From an uncultured Propionibacterium sp. (GTDB taxonomy: Bacteria > Actinomycetota > Actinomycetes > Propionibacteriales > Propionibacteriaceae), in assembly GCA_938036835.1 (NCBI GenBank), contig CALHWB010000070.1, forward strand, positions 1 through 50,366: 50,366 nt of DNA, read 5' to 3'. The notes beneath the pieces were generated by a model. The model was not told the DNA's origin and ran no database searches. It saw nothing but the letters and a program-made list of their open reading frames with translations. The translations under genes and the position numbers were made by a program. The number at the start of each line of letters is the position of its first letter. The first letter of the stretch is position 1. Shown in pieces: positions 27,538-35,742 of this stretch.

Positions 27538-29022
27538 ATGCCCAAACCCGATCCTGCGTTGGTCGTCCAGACGATCACGCCACCCACGCCGGCCCAGCTC
27601 AACGATTCCCTGGTGACCACCGAGCATGTGGTGCAGACCACCGAGGGCGAGCTGGCCTATACCGCCCGGACCGGCCGGGTCGTGCTGCGCGCCGAGGATG
27701 TCAAGGACGATGTCTTCCAGGGGGTCATCGACCAGGCTCAGCTCGGTGTCACCGCGTATACCCTTACCGGAGCCGATGTCACGACCCGTCCGGTCACTTT
27801 CTGCTTCAACGGGGGGCCCGGGTCGGCATCCCTCTGGCTGCACATGGGGCTGGTCGGCCCACGCATCATCGACATCGGCGAGGTGACCGATATCGCCCGG
27901 CCGCCTTACCGGTTGATCGACAACGCCCACACGCTGCTGCGGGCCACCGATCTGGTGATCATCGACGCCATGAGCACCGGTTACAGCCGGGCCGCCGAGG
28001 GACGCAAGGCCACCGACTGGCATGGCTGGCGGGCCGATGTCGCCCAGTTCAGCGAATTGATCCGGCTGTGGTGTACGCGCGAGGACCGCTGGATGAGCCC
28101 CAAGTTCATCCTGGGCGAGTCCTATGGCACGGTTCGCGGCGCATCGGTGGCCCAGCAGCTGCAAGACGAGCACGGGTTGTACTTCAATGGCCTGATCCTG
28201 TTGAGCAGCGTGCTCGATTTCGGCAGCCAGGATTTCGACAATCCGCGCTGGGACGAAGCCGCCATCCATTTCCTGCCCAGCTATGCGGCCATCGCCTGGT
28301 ATCACGGCAAGCATCCCGGTCGTGGCCTGGCGGAGGTGCGGGCCGAGGCAGAGGAGTTCGCCGATGGTCCCTACCGGCTTGCCCTGGCCAAGGGCCGGCG
28401 GCTGCCGGTGTCGGATCGGGCGGCAGTCGCCGAGACCCTGGCCCGGCTTTGCGGCCTATCGGTGGACTATGTGACCCGCACCCGGTTGCGGATCGAGCAT
28501 GCCAGGTTCTGTGCCGAGCTGCTGCGTGACCGGGGGCTGGTGGTCGGCCGCATCGATGGCCGGTTCACCGGCCCGGCGGCCTCGGGCACCGAGGAGACCA
28601 TGGATACCGATCCCAGTGGGGACCTCACCATGGGCGCCTATACCGCTGCCCTGCACCACTATCTGCGGGCCGAACTCGGCAGCACCGAGGATATGGACTA
28701 TCGCGTTGCGGCCGAATTGTGGAAGACCTGGCGTTACCGCGAATTCGAGGGCCGGCCGGTCAACGTGACCGACAAGCTGGAACGGGCCATGCGGGCGAAT
28801 CCGGCCCTCAGGGTGCGGATCGAGTATGGCTATTTCGATCTGGCCACGCCCTATTTCGCCGCCCAGGACATGGTCGATCATCTGGCGCTGCCGGATGCGG
28901 ACTTCGCGCGCATCGAGCATGGCTATTTCGAGACCGGCCACATGCCCTATCTGCATGGCCCGAGCCGGCTGCGGGAGTCCGACGAGATGTGCCGGTTCAT
29001 TCGCCACGCCTCGGGTCGTTGA
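27538..29022 (+). CDS. Serine carboxypeptidase-like protein (peptidase family S10)
   Basis: The 494-residue protein has the S10 layout: PVTFCFNGGPGSASLWLHMG for the oxyanion region, IIDAMSTGYSRA in place of the usual D-x-P-x-GTGFS, the nucleophile S195 in ILGESYGTVRG, a late Asp in YFDLATPY, and a His in GYFETGHMPY. The catalytic triad therefore looks complete. There is no signal peptide, so it is probably cytoplasmic. The start is the ATG behind TAACCTCTTC; it matches the usual length. It is followed 43 bases later by the sortase-fold gene. The substrate is unknown. Confidence 0.87.
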   Translation: MPKPDPALVVQTITPPTPAQLNDSLVTTEHVVQTTEGELAYTARTGRVVLRAEDVKDDVFQGVIDQAQLGVTAYTLTGADVTTRPVTFCFNGGPGSASLWLHMGLVGPRIIDIGEVTDIARPPYRLIDNAHTLLRATDLVIIDAMSTGYSRAAEGRKATDWHGWRADVAQFSELIRLWCTREDRWMSPKFILGESYGTVRGASVAQQLQDEHGLYFNGLILLSSVLDFGSQDFDNPRWDEAAIHFLPSYAAIAWYHGKHPGRGLAEVRAEAEEFADGPYRLALAKGRRLPVSDRAAVAETLARLCGLSVDYVTRTRLRIEHARFCAELLRDRGLVVGRIDGRFTGPAASGTEETMDTDPSGDLTMGAYTAALHHYLRAELGSTEDMDYRVAAELWKTWRYREFEGRPVNVTDKLERAMRANPALRVRIEYGYFDLATPYFAAQDMVDHLALPDADFARIEHGYFETGHMPYLHGPSRLRESDEMCRFIRHASGR

Positions 29023-29065
29023 CCCGACCGTAACGCCTCCCGGTAGCATCCACTCAGGAGGTTCG

Positions 29066-29845
29066 ATGGCCAAGTGTGTGATCCGTCCCGCTGCGACGCG
29101 GTCGGCGGGGCCCATCGACTGGGCTGGGGTGACCGGACGAGGCGCGAGCGGCGTCCGTCCGGTGCGGCCGGTGGGTAGCACGCGGGCCGATCGGCCGCGT
29201 CCGAGGCGGCGGAAGATCGGGGTCGGTGGTTGGTTGCTCCGGGCCGCCTGGGCGCTGCTGGCGATGGTGGTGCTGGTGGTCGCGGCGGCATTGGTGTGGC
29301 AGCTGGTCGGCACGAATCAGGTATCGGGGAAGCTGGCCCGGCAGGCCATCGACGACTACTTCGCTAATTGCGCCGCGCAGCGTCCCACCGCCGGCCGGCC
29401 CGCCGACGGGACGGTGCAGGGGGTGCTGAGTTTTCCGGGACGTGGGGCGCAGAGCTGGCCCGTGGTTGCCGGTATCGGCCCCGAACAGCTCGCCACCGGT
29501 GTCGGCTGGTATTCGCAGACCGCTCGTGTCGGCGAGATCGGGAACATGGTGTTGGCCGGCTACCGCATCACCAACGGCCAGCCCTTCGCCAACCTGCTCG
29601 AGTTGCAGGCCGGCGACCGGATCCAGATCGTGACTTGCGACCGGGTGCATCTCTACCAGATCGATGTGGCACCGGCCAACGTGACCGTGCAGTCGAGCGA
29701 TGTCTGGGTGCTCGACGCGGTACCCGGTAAACCGGGCCGGCAGCCCACCGGGCGAATGATCACCGTGATCACCAATCAGGATCTACTGCCCACCCCGGAT
29801 CGTTCGGTGGGCTTCGGCCACCTGGTTGCCTCCGAGCCACGTTGA
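29066..29845 (+). CDS. Sortase-fold membrane protein without catalytic His and Cys
   Basis: The 259-residue protein has a basic cytoplasmic N terminus (about 1-55), a membrane helix at 56-80, and a sortase class E-type domain. The normal GNxVLAGHR is here GNMVLAGYR, so the catalytic His is Tyr166 (codon TAC). The normal TLxTC is ITVITN, so the catalytic Cys is Asn237 (codon AAT). The Arg (R246 in TPDRSVGF) remains. The fold markers FANLLELQAGDRIQI and VWVLDAVPG are well preserved, so this is not simple decay. It should be inactive as a transpeptidase; a structural or binding role is inferred. A good AGGAGG precedes the ATG. Confidence 0.82.
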   Translation: MAKCVIRPAATRSAGPIDWAGVTGRGASGVRPVRPVGSTRADRPRPRRRKIGVGGWLLRAAWALLAMVVLVVAAALVWQLVGTNQVSGKLARQAIDDYFANCAAQRPTAGRPADGTVQGVLSFPGRGAQSWPVVAGIGPEQLATGVGWYSQTARVGEIGNMVLAGYRITNGQPFANLLELQAGDRIQIVTCDRVHLYQIDVAPANVTVQSSDVWVLDAVPGKPGRQPTGRMITVITNQDLLPTPDRSVGFGHLVASEPR

Positions 29846-29898
29846 GTCCGGCCGGGCTATCCTGCCGGAACATGGGCGGGGCACTAGGCTGATCGACC

Positions 29899-30438
29899 AT
29901 GAGCGACCGTGCGCAATTGCTTGATCTGATCAACGAGTTGGCTATCGTGCGCGGCCGGGTCACGCTGTCCTGTGGCGGGCAGGCCGACCACTACGTTGAC
30001 CTGCGCCGAGTCACGCTGGCCGGACGGGCGGCTCCGCTGGTTGGCCGGGTGATGCGCGAGTTGACCGCGGATTGGCGCTTTGACGCGGTCGGGGGATTGA
30101 CCATGGGTGCCGATCCGGTGTCCACCGCGATGCTGCATGCCGCTGCCGCGGTGGGGGAGCGGCTGGATGCCTTCGTGGTGCGCAAGAACGCCAAGGCCCA
30201 TGGGTTGCACAAACGAATCGAGGGGCCCGAGGTCGCCGGCCGGCGGGTGCTGGTGGTTGAGGACACCTCCACCACCGGGGGTTCCGCGTTGACCGCGGTG
30301 AATGCCTTGCGGGAGGCCGGTGCCACGGTGATCGGGGTGGCGGTGATCGTGGACCGGGCTACCGGGGCGGCCGAGGCCATTCGGGCGGCCGGGCTGGACT
30401 ACCGGTTCGCCTTCGGACTGGCTGACCTGGAGCTGTGA
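29899..30438 (+). CDS. pyrE: Orotate phosphoribosyltransferase
   Basis: The enzyme joins orotate and PRPP to orotidine 5'-monophosphate in pyrimidine synthesis. The 179-residue protein has the PRPP-binding motif VLVVEDTSTTGGSA (about 116-129), the flexible-loop region VRKNAKAHGLHKRIEG, and the N-terminal LSCGGQADHYVDLRRVTL. Motifs and length match actinobacterial PyrE. The next gene, a SpoU methyltransferase, begins one base after the stop. This pair is also seen in mycobacteria. Confidence 0.95.
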   Translation: MSDRAQLLDLINELAIVRGRVTLSCGGQADHYVDLRRVTLAGRAAPLVGRVMRELTADWRFDAVGGLTMGADPVSTAMLHAAAAVGERLDAFVVRKNAKAHGLHKRIEGPEVAGRRVLVVEDTSTTGGSALTAVNALREAGATVIGVAVIVDRATGAAEAIRAAGLDYRFAFGLADLEL

Positions 30439-30439
30439 G

Positions 30440-31192
30440 ATGAACCTGCCGGATCCGGCGCCGGAGGCGGCCTACGGTGAGCCGGGGCCCGTCCGAGGCC
30501 GCGGGGGCGGGCTCTGCCGGTGGGGTCCGGTTCCGGCCGCGGCATCGGCTGGCCCGGTCGCCTCCGGTATCGGGGTGGGGCCTCATCCCGAGCCTTGGCC
30601 CGACGATCCCAGGCTGGATCCCGAGTTGCTGGCTGGCGGGGATCGCCGCAATGTGGTCGATCGCTACCGGTATTGGCGGGTGCCGGCGATCATGGCCGAG
30701 CTGGACGCCGAACGGGCGGGGCTGCGTCCGGCCCGGCTCGAGGTGGCCATCCAGAACTGGCAGCATGACTTCAATATCGGTTCGATTGTGCGCACCGCCA
30801 ATGCCTTCAACGTCACGCTGGTGCACATTCTGGGCCGCCGCCGCTGGAACCGGCGGGGCGCGATGGTGACCGATCGTTACCTGCATGTCGAGCATCGGGC
30901 CGAGGTGGCCGATCTGGTCGCCCATTGCGGCACGCAGCGGTTGACGTTGGTTGGGGTGGACAATCTGCCCGGCTCGCGTCCGCTGGAATCGACCCCGCTG
31001 CCACCGGCCTGCTGCCTGGTGTTCGGATCCGAAGGTTCCGGTCTCAGCGCGGAACTGGTCGAGGCCTGCGCGCTGCTGGTGGCGATCAGCCAGTACGGGT
31101 CCACCCGATCGCTGAACGCGGGCGCAGCCGCCGCCATCGCGATGTATCAGTGGAGTCTTAGCCACCGCTGGGGCCGGGCAGCCGATGGCTGA
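30440..31192 (+). CDS. SpoU-family RNA 2'-O-methyltransferase
   Basis: The 250-residue protein has all three SPOUT motifs: NIGSIVRTANAFN (motif 1, about 113-125), LVFGSEGSGLSAELV (motif 2) and SLNAGAAAAIAMYQW (motif 3). It therefore folds with the trefoil knot and should methylate a ribose in tRNA or rRNA with S-adenosylmethionine. The first 60 residues are Gly/Pro-rich and not conserved, so a later start is possible. It directly follows pyrE. The exact RNA target cannot be told. Confidence 0.9.
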   Translation: MNLPDPAPEAAYGEPGPVRGRGGGLCRWGPVPAAASAGPVASGIGVGPHPEPWPDDPRLDPELLAGGDRRNVVDRYRYWRVPAIMAELDAERAGLRPARLEVAIQNWQHDFNIGSIVRTANAFNVTLVHILGRRRWNRRGAMVTDRYLHVEHRAEVADLVAHCGTQRLTLVGVDNLPGSRPLESTPLPPACCLVFGSEGSGLSAELVEACALLVAISQYGSTRSLNAGAAAAIAMYQWSLSHRWGRAADG

Positions 31193-31301
31193 GACTCCGC
31201 TAGGTCAAATGCTGGCGGTTTGGTCCCGGCCGGTTCGGCTGGCCACCTCCGGGCGCTGGGCGGAGCATCCGGTGCCGGGGCCGAACCGCCAGACTGGGGT
31301 G

Positions 31302-32459
31302 GTGAGTGAATTCGCCGATCGCATCGATGCCCTGACCCTCGACCAGCTAAGGAGGGTGGGTAGCCTCAAATGGTCGGCCTATCCGGGCGCCATCGGGGCC
31401 TGGGTCGCCGAAGCCGATTTCGGTCTGGCCCCCGCGGTCGCAGAAGTCGTCGCCGACTATGCGCATCGCCAGTTGACAGGTTATGCGCCGAGGGCGCTGC
31501 GCACCGAGTTCCAGCAGGCCACCGCGGAGTTCGTGGCCGGCCGCTATGGTTGGCAGCTGGCGCCTGAACTGGTGCACCAGTTGCCCGATGTGCTGGCCGG
31601 ATTGGCCCTGACGATGCACCACTGGCTGCCCGCGGGCTCCCGGGTGATCGTTCCGACGCCCTGCTATATGCCTTTCGTGGACATGCCGGCCGCTTTCGGG
31701 CATGAACTGGTGCAATTGCCCATGCTGCCCGGGCCCGATGGCTGGCGGATGGATCTGGCGGGGCTCGACCGGGCGCTCGCGGCCGGGCCGGCCCTGCTGG
31801 TGTTGTGCAATCCGCACAACCCGATCGGCAAGGTGTACACGGCTGCCGAACTGACCGAGATCTGCGAGCTGGTCGACCGCCACGGCGGGCTGGTGTTCAG
31901 CGATGAGATCCATGCCCCCCTGATCTATCCGGGCGCCCGGCACCAGCCCTACGCCGCGCTGAACGATATCGCCGCCGGGCATACGGTTACGGCCTTCTCG
32001 GGGTCCAAGGCCTTCAACCTGGCCGGCCTGAAGTGTGCCCAACTGGTGCTGACCAATCCCGCTCATCAGCGCCTGTTCACCGGCAGCGGCCACGGTCTGC
32101 CCTATGAATCGACGCCCATCGGCATGGCGGCCACCGTGGCGGCCTATCGTTTCGGTGGGCCCTGGCTGGCCGACGTGCTCGGCTATCTGCGAACCAACCG
32201 CGATCTGTTGATCGACTCGCTGACCGCCCGGCTGCCGCAGGTACGCGGTCACCGGCCGCAGGCCACCTTCCTCGCCTGGCTGGATGTGCGCGAACTGGGA
32301 CTGACCGATCCCTGCGCCCACTTCTTACGGGCCGGGGTGGCCCTGACCGATGGCGCCGGCTGCGGTGCCGCGGGCCGCGGCAGCGTACGGTTCAACTTTG
32401 CCCTGCCCACTCCGCTGCTGCGGGCGGCGGTCGACCGGATGGTGGCCAGTCTGCCCTGA
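31302..32459 (+). CDS. PatB/MalY-type PLP aminotransferase (probable cystathionine beta-lyase)
   Basis: The 385-residue fold type I PLP enzyme has LTLDQLRRVGSLKWSAYPG at its start, VLCNPHNPIGKVY, FSDEIHAPLIY with the Asp that contacts the pyridine nitrogen, and the Schiff-base lysine in FSGSKAFNLAGLK. PatB/MalY enzymes cleave cystathionine or similar C-S compounds; a true aminotransferase role is possible. The start is uncertain: ATG 31185 overlaps the SpoU gene by 8 bases but adds 39 unconserved residues, so the GTG at 31302 was chosen on length. A strong hairpin lies 116 bases downstream. Confidence 0.88.
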   Translation: MSEFADRIDALTLDQLRRVGSLKWSAYPGAIGAWVAEADFGLAPAVAEVVADYAHRQLTGYAPRALRTEFQQATAEFVAGRYGWQLAPELVHQLPDVLAGLALTMHHWLPAGSRVIVPTPCYMPFVDMPAAFGHELVQLPMLPGPDGWRMDLAGLDRALAAGPALLVLCNPHNPIGKVYTAAELTEICELVDRHGGLVFSDEIHAPLIYPGARHQPYAALNDIAAGHTVTAFSGSKAFNLAGLKCAQLVLTNPAHQRLFTGSGHGLPYESTPIGMAATVAAYRFGGPWLADVLGYLRTNRDLLIDSLTARLPQVRGHRPQATFLAWLDVRELGLTDPCAHFLRAGVALTDGAGCGAAGRGSVRFNFALPTPLLRAAVDRMVASLP

Positions 32460-32574
32460 CCCAAGCGGTCCGGCGGGGCCGTGTCGGCCGGGCCGGACGC
32501 CGGTGGGTTTCGGCCCCGGGACACGCCCGGATGAGATCGAGGACCGCACCGGGCGGGATGCCTTCGATGAATGG

Positions 32575-32614
32575 CCGCGGGGCTGCCCGGTCGATAGACC
32601 GGGCAGCCCCGCGG
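32575..32614. terminator. Bidirectional terminator, 18-bp perfect stem
   Basis: CCGCGGGGCTGCCCGGTC at 32575-32592 is perfectly complementary to 32597-32614 with the loop GATA. It lies between the convergent aminotransferase (stop 32459) and the cassette B hydrolase (stop 32639) and can serve both. Confidence 0.88.
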
Positions 32615-32638
32615 TGGCGGTGGTGGGATTAGTGGCTA

Positions 32639-33439
32639 TCAACCCGCCAGGTTGCGGTAGCGCCAGGCGTGGCTGGCGTAGGGCGCCGAACCCCAGACTC
32701 GCGTGCGTTCGACGGCCTTCGGTGGGGTTTCCTCCACCGTGAAGAAGGTACTCATCGACGAGTCGGCCCAGCGGGCAAAGACCATCACGTGCCCATCGGC
32801 ACCGGCTGTGCCACCGCCCAGGTTGCCGACGATGTCGCCGGGTTGCAGATCGGCCTTCGAGATCGGCAGCACCTGGGATGGCAGCGTCACGGTGCTGAGA
32901 CTGGTTTCCAGCTTCAGGGCCATCGAGACCAACCCGGAGCAGTCGGTGCGGTAGCTCTTGCCTTGCGGATCGTTGGTGAAGGCCGCCATCGAGTAGGGCA
33001 CGCCCATTGCGGCCCAGTACCTGGCGCGGGCCAGGATCTGTTCGCGGGTGATCGGGCCACCGACCGGGATGTTGCCGACGTTCGGATCGGTGGGCACCGG
33101 GCCGCCGCCGCTGCTGCCGCTGCCGTAGCCACCGCCGACGCCGCCGCCTCCGCCATAGCCACCGCCGGCACCGGAGCCACCGCCGGCGCCGCCACCTCCG
33201 CCATAGCCACCGCTGCCGCCCCCGCCGCTGCCGCCGTCGGCGGAGCCGTAGTGGCCGTCATCATGCAGGCTGTTGTCGCCGTCGGTGAAGCGGCCCGGCC
33301 CGTCGGTGAAGCCGATGCGGCCCGGTCCGCCGGGATTGTCCAGTCCGGGGAGATCCACGTTGGAGTACCACTGCTCGCCGCACCCAGCCGTCAGGATGCC
33401 GGCTCCGGTCAATGAAACCTGGGAAACGCTGATGCCCAT
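32639..33439 (-). CDS. NlpC/P60-type peptidoglycan hydrolase, T7SS cassette B effector
   Basis: The 266-residue protein has an N-terminal part of about 68 residues without signal peptide, a Gly/Ser/Tyr-rich linker at 69-113, and a C-terminal papain-like domain. The catalytic Cys is C167 in YRTDCSGLVSMAL and the His is H217 in ADGHVMVFARW, with QPGDIVGNL between them as in NlpC/P60 enzymes. Such domains cut cell-wall stem peptides. The ATG follows GGAGGCAACTGAC, one base after the stop of the WXG100-like gene. With no Sec or Tat signal, export with its WXG100-like and EspC-like neighbours is the natural inference. NlpC/P60 versus CHAP is not fully settled. Confidence 0.78.
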   Translation of the reverse strand: MGISVSQVSLTGAGILTAGCGEQWYSNVDLPGLDNPGGPGRIGFTDGPGRFTDGDNSLHDDGHYGSADGGSGGGGSGGYGGGGGAGGGSGAGGGYGGGGGVGGGYGSGSSGGGPVPTDPNVGNIPVGGPITREQILARARYWAAMGVPYSMAAFTNDPQGKSYRTDCSGLVSMALKLETSLSTVTLPSQVLPISKADLQPGDIVGNLGGGTAGADGHVMVFARWADSSMSTFFTVEETPPKAVERTRVWGSAPYASHAWRYRNLAG

Positions 33440-33440
33440 G

Positions 33441-33920
33441 TCAGTTGCCTCCAATCGCACTGGCCGTCTTGGCGTCCGCCTGCTTCAGCAGGGTGCCGGC
33501 ACGCTCGATCTGCTGTTTGACCGCTTCGACATCCGCCCCGGGCGCCTTGCGCATCGCCTTGATCAGGGCGGTCACGGTGGTGGCGGTGGCTATGCAGGTG
33601 GTCTTGTATCCCCGGACCGCCTGCGCGGCCTTCTCGAAGCCGTCGGCGATGGCGTTGGCATTGGTGCCGAGCGCCTGGACGCCGCTCACATTCGATTTGC
33701 CCCGGGCATAGGAAGTGAAGGTTTCGGAGGCGGCATTCTCGTTGGTGGATTCGATGTAATCCACCGCCTGGCTGAGTTCGCCGTGCCAACCCGAGCACTG
33801 GGACGCGATATTGCGCCACTGGCCGGCAGCGCTCTGCAAAGCGTCCTCGTCGGTGCCGGGGAATTCGACTCCCATCATGCCCATCGCTTCTGCCAATTCG
33901 CCGGGCAGCGTGATTCCCAT
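33441..33920 (-). CDS. WXG100-like targeting protein (cassette B)
   Basis: The 159-residue helical protein begins like the N-terminal domain of actinobacterial T7SS toxins (MGITLPGELAEAMGMMGVEFPGTDEDAL), and a WxG turn, W45-H46-G47, separates the first two helices. It is a paralogue of 46725-47216 but lacks the long hydrophobic segment of that protein. In most genomes this domain is fused to an enzyme; here the hydrolase is the next gene. The start overlaps the stop of the EspC-like gene by one base (TGATG). It probably forms a helical bundle with that protein for export. Confidence 0.8.
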   Translation of the reverse strand: MGITLPGELAEAMGMMGVEFPGTDEDALQSAAGQWRNIASQCSGWHGELSQAVDYIESTNENAASETFTSYARGKSNVSGVQALGTNANAIADGFEKAAQAVRGYKTTCIATATTVTALIKAMRKAPGADVEAVKQQIERAGTLLKQADAKTASAIGGN

Positions 33921-34219
33921 CAGATCCTCCTCGCCAGGCTGGCGCCGAGCTCGGCCTGCTGTTGTTCGGTGCTCTGGTAGTCGGCGCTGGTTTTCCGCAT
34001 TGTCGCGGCATCTGCCGATAGGCCGCCGGACAACCCGGAAAGCGCCTGATCGACCAGGCCCTGTAGTTTGCCGATCGCAGCCGTAACCGCGGCATCGGTC
34101 TGGGTGGCACCGCCGCCGCCCTGGGCAGCCGACGATGCGGACTTGGCGGAGGAAACCGCCGATGAGACTTCCTCAAAAACGGACGCCGCTCGCGTCCAGC
34201 CGCTAGCTTCGAACTTCAT
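33920..34219 (-). CDS. EspC-like small T7SS protein (cassette B)
   Basis: The 99-residue protein is Ser/Ala/Gly-rich and forms two predicted helices around a Gly-rich turn (GGGGATQ at 34-40). Near the C terminus lies YQSTE (Y81-E85), a Y-x-x-x-[D/E] export signal. This fits the ESX secretion-associated EspC/EspF/EspJ family. It overlaps the preceding YbaB-like gene by 4 bases and the following WXG100-like gene by one base, so the three are made together. It is probably the signal-bearing partner of the next protein. Confidence 0.75.
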   Translation of the reverse strand: MKFEASGWTRAASVFEEVSSAVSSAKSASSAAQGGGGATQTDAAVTAAIGKLQGLVDQALSGLSGGLSADAATMRKTSADYQSTEQQQAELGASLARRI

Positions 34220-34908
34220 CGAGCTCTCCCGGTTAGTTTGTCGAGATCCATCAGGTGTGCAGAGACCACATAGGCGTTGGCCTCCCAGAGCGCGGATGCC
34301 AGGCCGGCGCGTCCGCTGGGGGTGGACAGTACCTGCTCAAGTTGCGCATCGCGGCTGCGATCGAGTCCCTCGTTGAGCAAATCGGCGACCCTGGCCAGGA
34401 AGGTGTCCTCATCGGTGTCCCGGGACCATTTCGGATCCAGGCCGAGATGGTAGATCTGGCCGCCGGCCACATGCACCTCGGTGGTGGAATCCTCGGCCAT
34501 CACGTCCACCATGACCGGGGGCTGGGACTGGTCGGGGGTGTCTGGTTGAAAATCGGTATCCTCAAGGTGCTCCAGCAAGTTTCCAAGTTCGCGCAGCGCT
34601 CCGGGAAGCTCGGCACCACGTGGAGCGTGCGATTCGACCTCGGCCGCTGCTCGATTCAGATCCCGGGACAGGTGCACCTCGGGATGCTCGCGATAGATCA
34701 ACTCGTAGATCTCCCGTAATCGCTGATACAACGCGATATTGGTCGCTTCTGCGATCGAACGCTCCACCACCTGTTCGAGTTGCTCCGCCCGCCAATGCGG
34801 GTCGATCCAGACGCGGGTCACGCGTCCTGCGGTCACTTCGACTTCGACATGGCCGTCGGTTGACCAGGCCGAGGAACTGCCAGTCTGCATGGGTCCGCTT
34901 TCGGACAT
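34216..34908 (-). CDS. Tandem YbaB-like protein (cassette B)
   Basis: The 230-residue protein has two YbaB-like units: HVEVEVTAGRVTRVWIDPHW with a helix QLEQVVERSIAEATNIAL, and TEVHVAGGQIYHLGLDPKW with a helix TFLARVADLLNEGLD. A Pro/Asp/Gln-rich linker of about 20 residues joins them. It is related to the cassette A protein at 11095-11649. The start at 34908 follows CAGGAGGTGG. By analogy with EspL and EspH in ESX-1, it may be a cytoplasmic chaperone for the secreted proteins encoded behind it; nucleoid binding is the alternative. It opens the operon and overlaps the next gene by 4 bases. Confidence 0.72.
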   Translation of the reverse strand: MSESGPMQTGSSSAWSTDGHVEVEVTAGRVTRVWIDPHWRAEQLEQVVERSIAEATNIALYQRLREIYELIYREHPEVHLSRDLNRAAAEVESHAPRGAELPGALRELGNLLEHLEDTDFQPDTPDQSQPPVMVDVMAEDSTTEVHVAGGQIYHLGLDPKWSRDTDEDTFLARVADLLNEGLDRSRDAQLEQVLSTPSGRAGLASALWEANAYVVSAHLMDLDKLTGRAR

Positions 34909-34947
34909 TGGCCACCTCCTGAGCAGCAAGCCTAGGGGGATTCGGGG

Positions 34948-35607
34948 TCATCGCAGCGCCGAGATCAGCTCGTTGCTGAGTTCGTCTAGGTTGTCGATCA
35001 CCGCATCGCAGCGCGCCAGCACATCCTGGCTCGGTGGCTGGAAGTGCGGTGGCACGGCCACGGTACGCATTCCGGCTGCCATGGCGGCTAGCAGCCCGTT
35101 CGTGGCGTCCTCGATGGCCACTACCCGACCGGGGTCTGCCCCGAGCAATTCGGCGGCCCGCAGCGGGCCATCCGGGGCCGGCTTGCCGTGCGGTACCTCC
35201 TCGGTCGATACCCGCGCACCCAGTAGGCCGGCCCAACCCATCTCGTCGACCACGGCATCGATCAGCCTGCGTGGCGAGGACGAGCAGATCGCGACCGGCC
35301 AGCGGGCCGCGACCCGGCGGATCGCGGCGTCCGCCCCCGGCAGCAGCGGAACCCCGGCGCGGTATTTGGCCACCATGCCGTCGATGACCCGGTCGGCCAC
35401 CGCACGCCAGGTGCCCGGGATACCGACGACGTCGATCAGGTAGCCGGCCCATTCCGGAGTGCTCATCCCCATCATCGCCGCGGTGGCCTCGCCCGGCCAG
35501 GCCCGGCCGTGGGCGGCGGCCAGTGCCCGGCGCACCTCGTCCCACCAGTGTTCGGAATCGGTCAGGGTGCCATCCAGGTCGAAGATCACGGCGTCGATTG
35601 AGTCCAT
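34948..35607 (-). CDS. HAD-superfamily sugar phosphatase or phosphoglucomutase-like protein
   Basis: The 219-residue protein has HAD motif I (AVIFDLDGTLTDSE, with both aspartates), a helical cap, motif II (AICSSSPRR), the lysine in HGKPAPDG, and motif IV (VVAIEDATNGLLAAMAAGM). The cap type is that of beta-phosphoglucomutases and 2-deoxyglucose-6-phosphate phosphatases. The substrate is not readable. The start MDSIDAVIF was preferred to one 8 codons upstream. It lies 39 bases upstream of the cassette B YbaB-like gene on the same strand, without an obvious terminator, so cassette B may in part be transcribed from here. Confidence 0.88.
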   Translation of the reverse strand: MDSIDAVIFDLDGTLTDSEHWWDEVRRALAAAHGRAWPGEATAAMMGMSTPEWAGYLIDVVGIPGTWRAVADRVIDGMVAKYRAGVPLLPGADAAIRRVAARWPVAICSSSPRRLIDAVVDEMGWAGLLGARVSTEEVPHGKPAPDGPLRAAELLGADPGRVVAIEDATNGLLAAMAAGMRTVAVPPHFQPPSQDVLARCDAVIDNLDELSNELISALR

Positions 35608-35742
35608 GGCACCATTGTGGCCGAGCGCCATCCGGCGGCTCGTCGCGACCGGTGGCTCGGTACTTCACCGTGGCGACTGTCATGATTGGCGGCGATACTT
35701 GCACTCGGCCCGCAGCCCGGGCCGCGTCCGATCGGAGCCTGC

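Noticed and set aside
33121..33240. Gly-codon repeats in the cassette B hydrolase as a DNA repeat array
   Set aside because: The GCC/ACC-rich pattern is the coding of a Gly-rich linker, not a CRISPR or regular tandem array.
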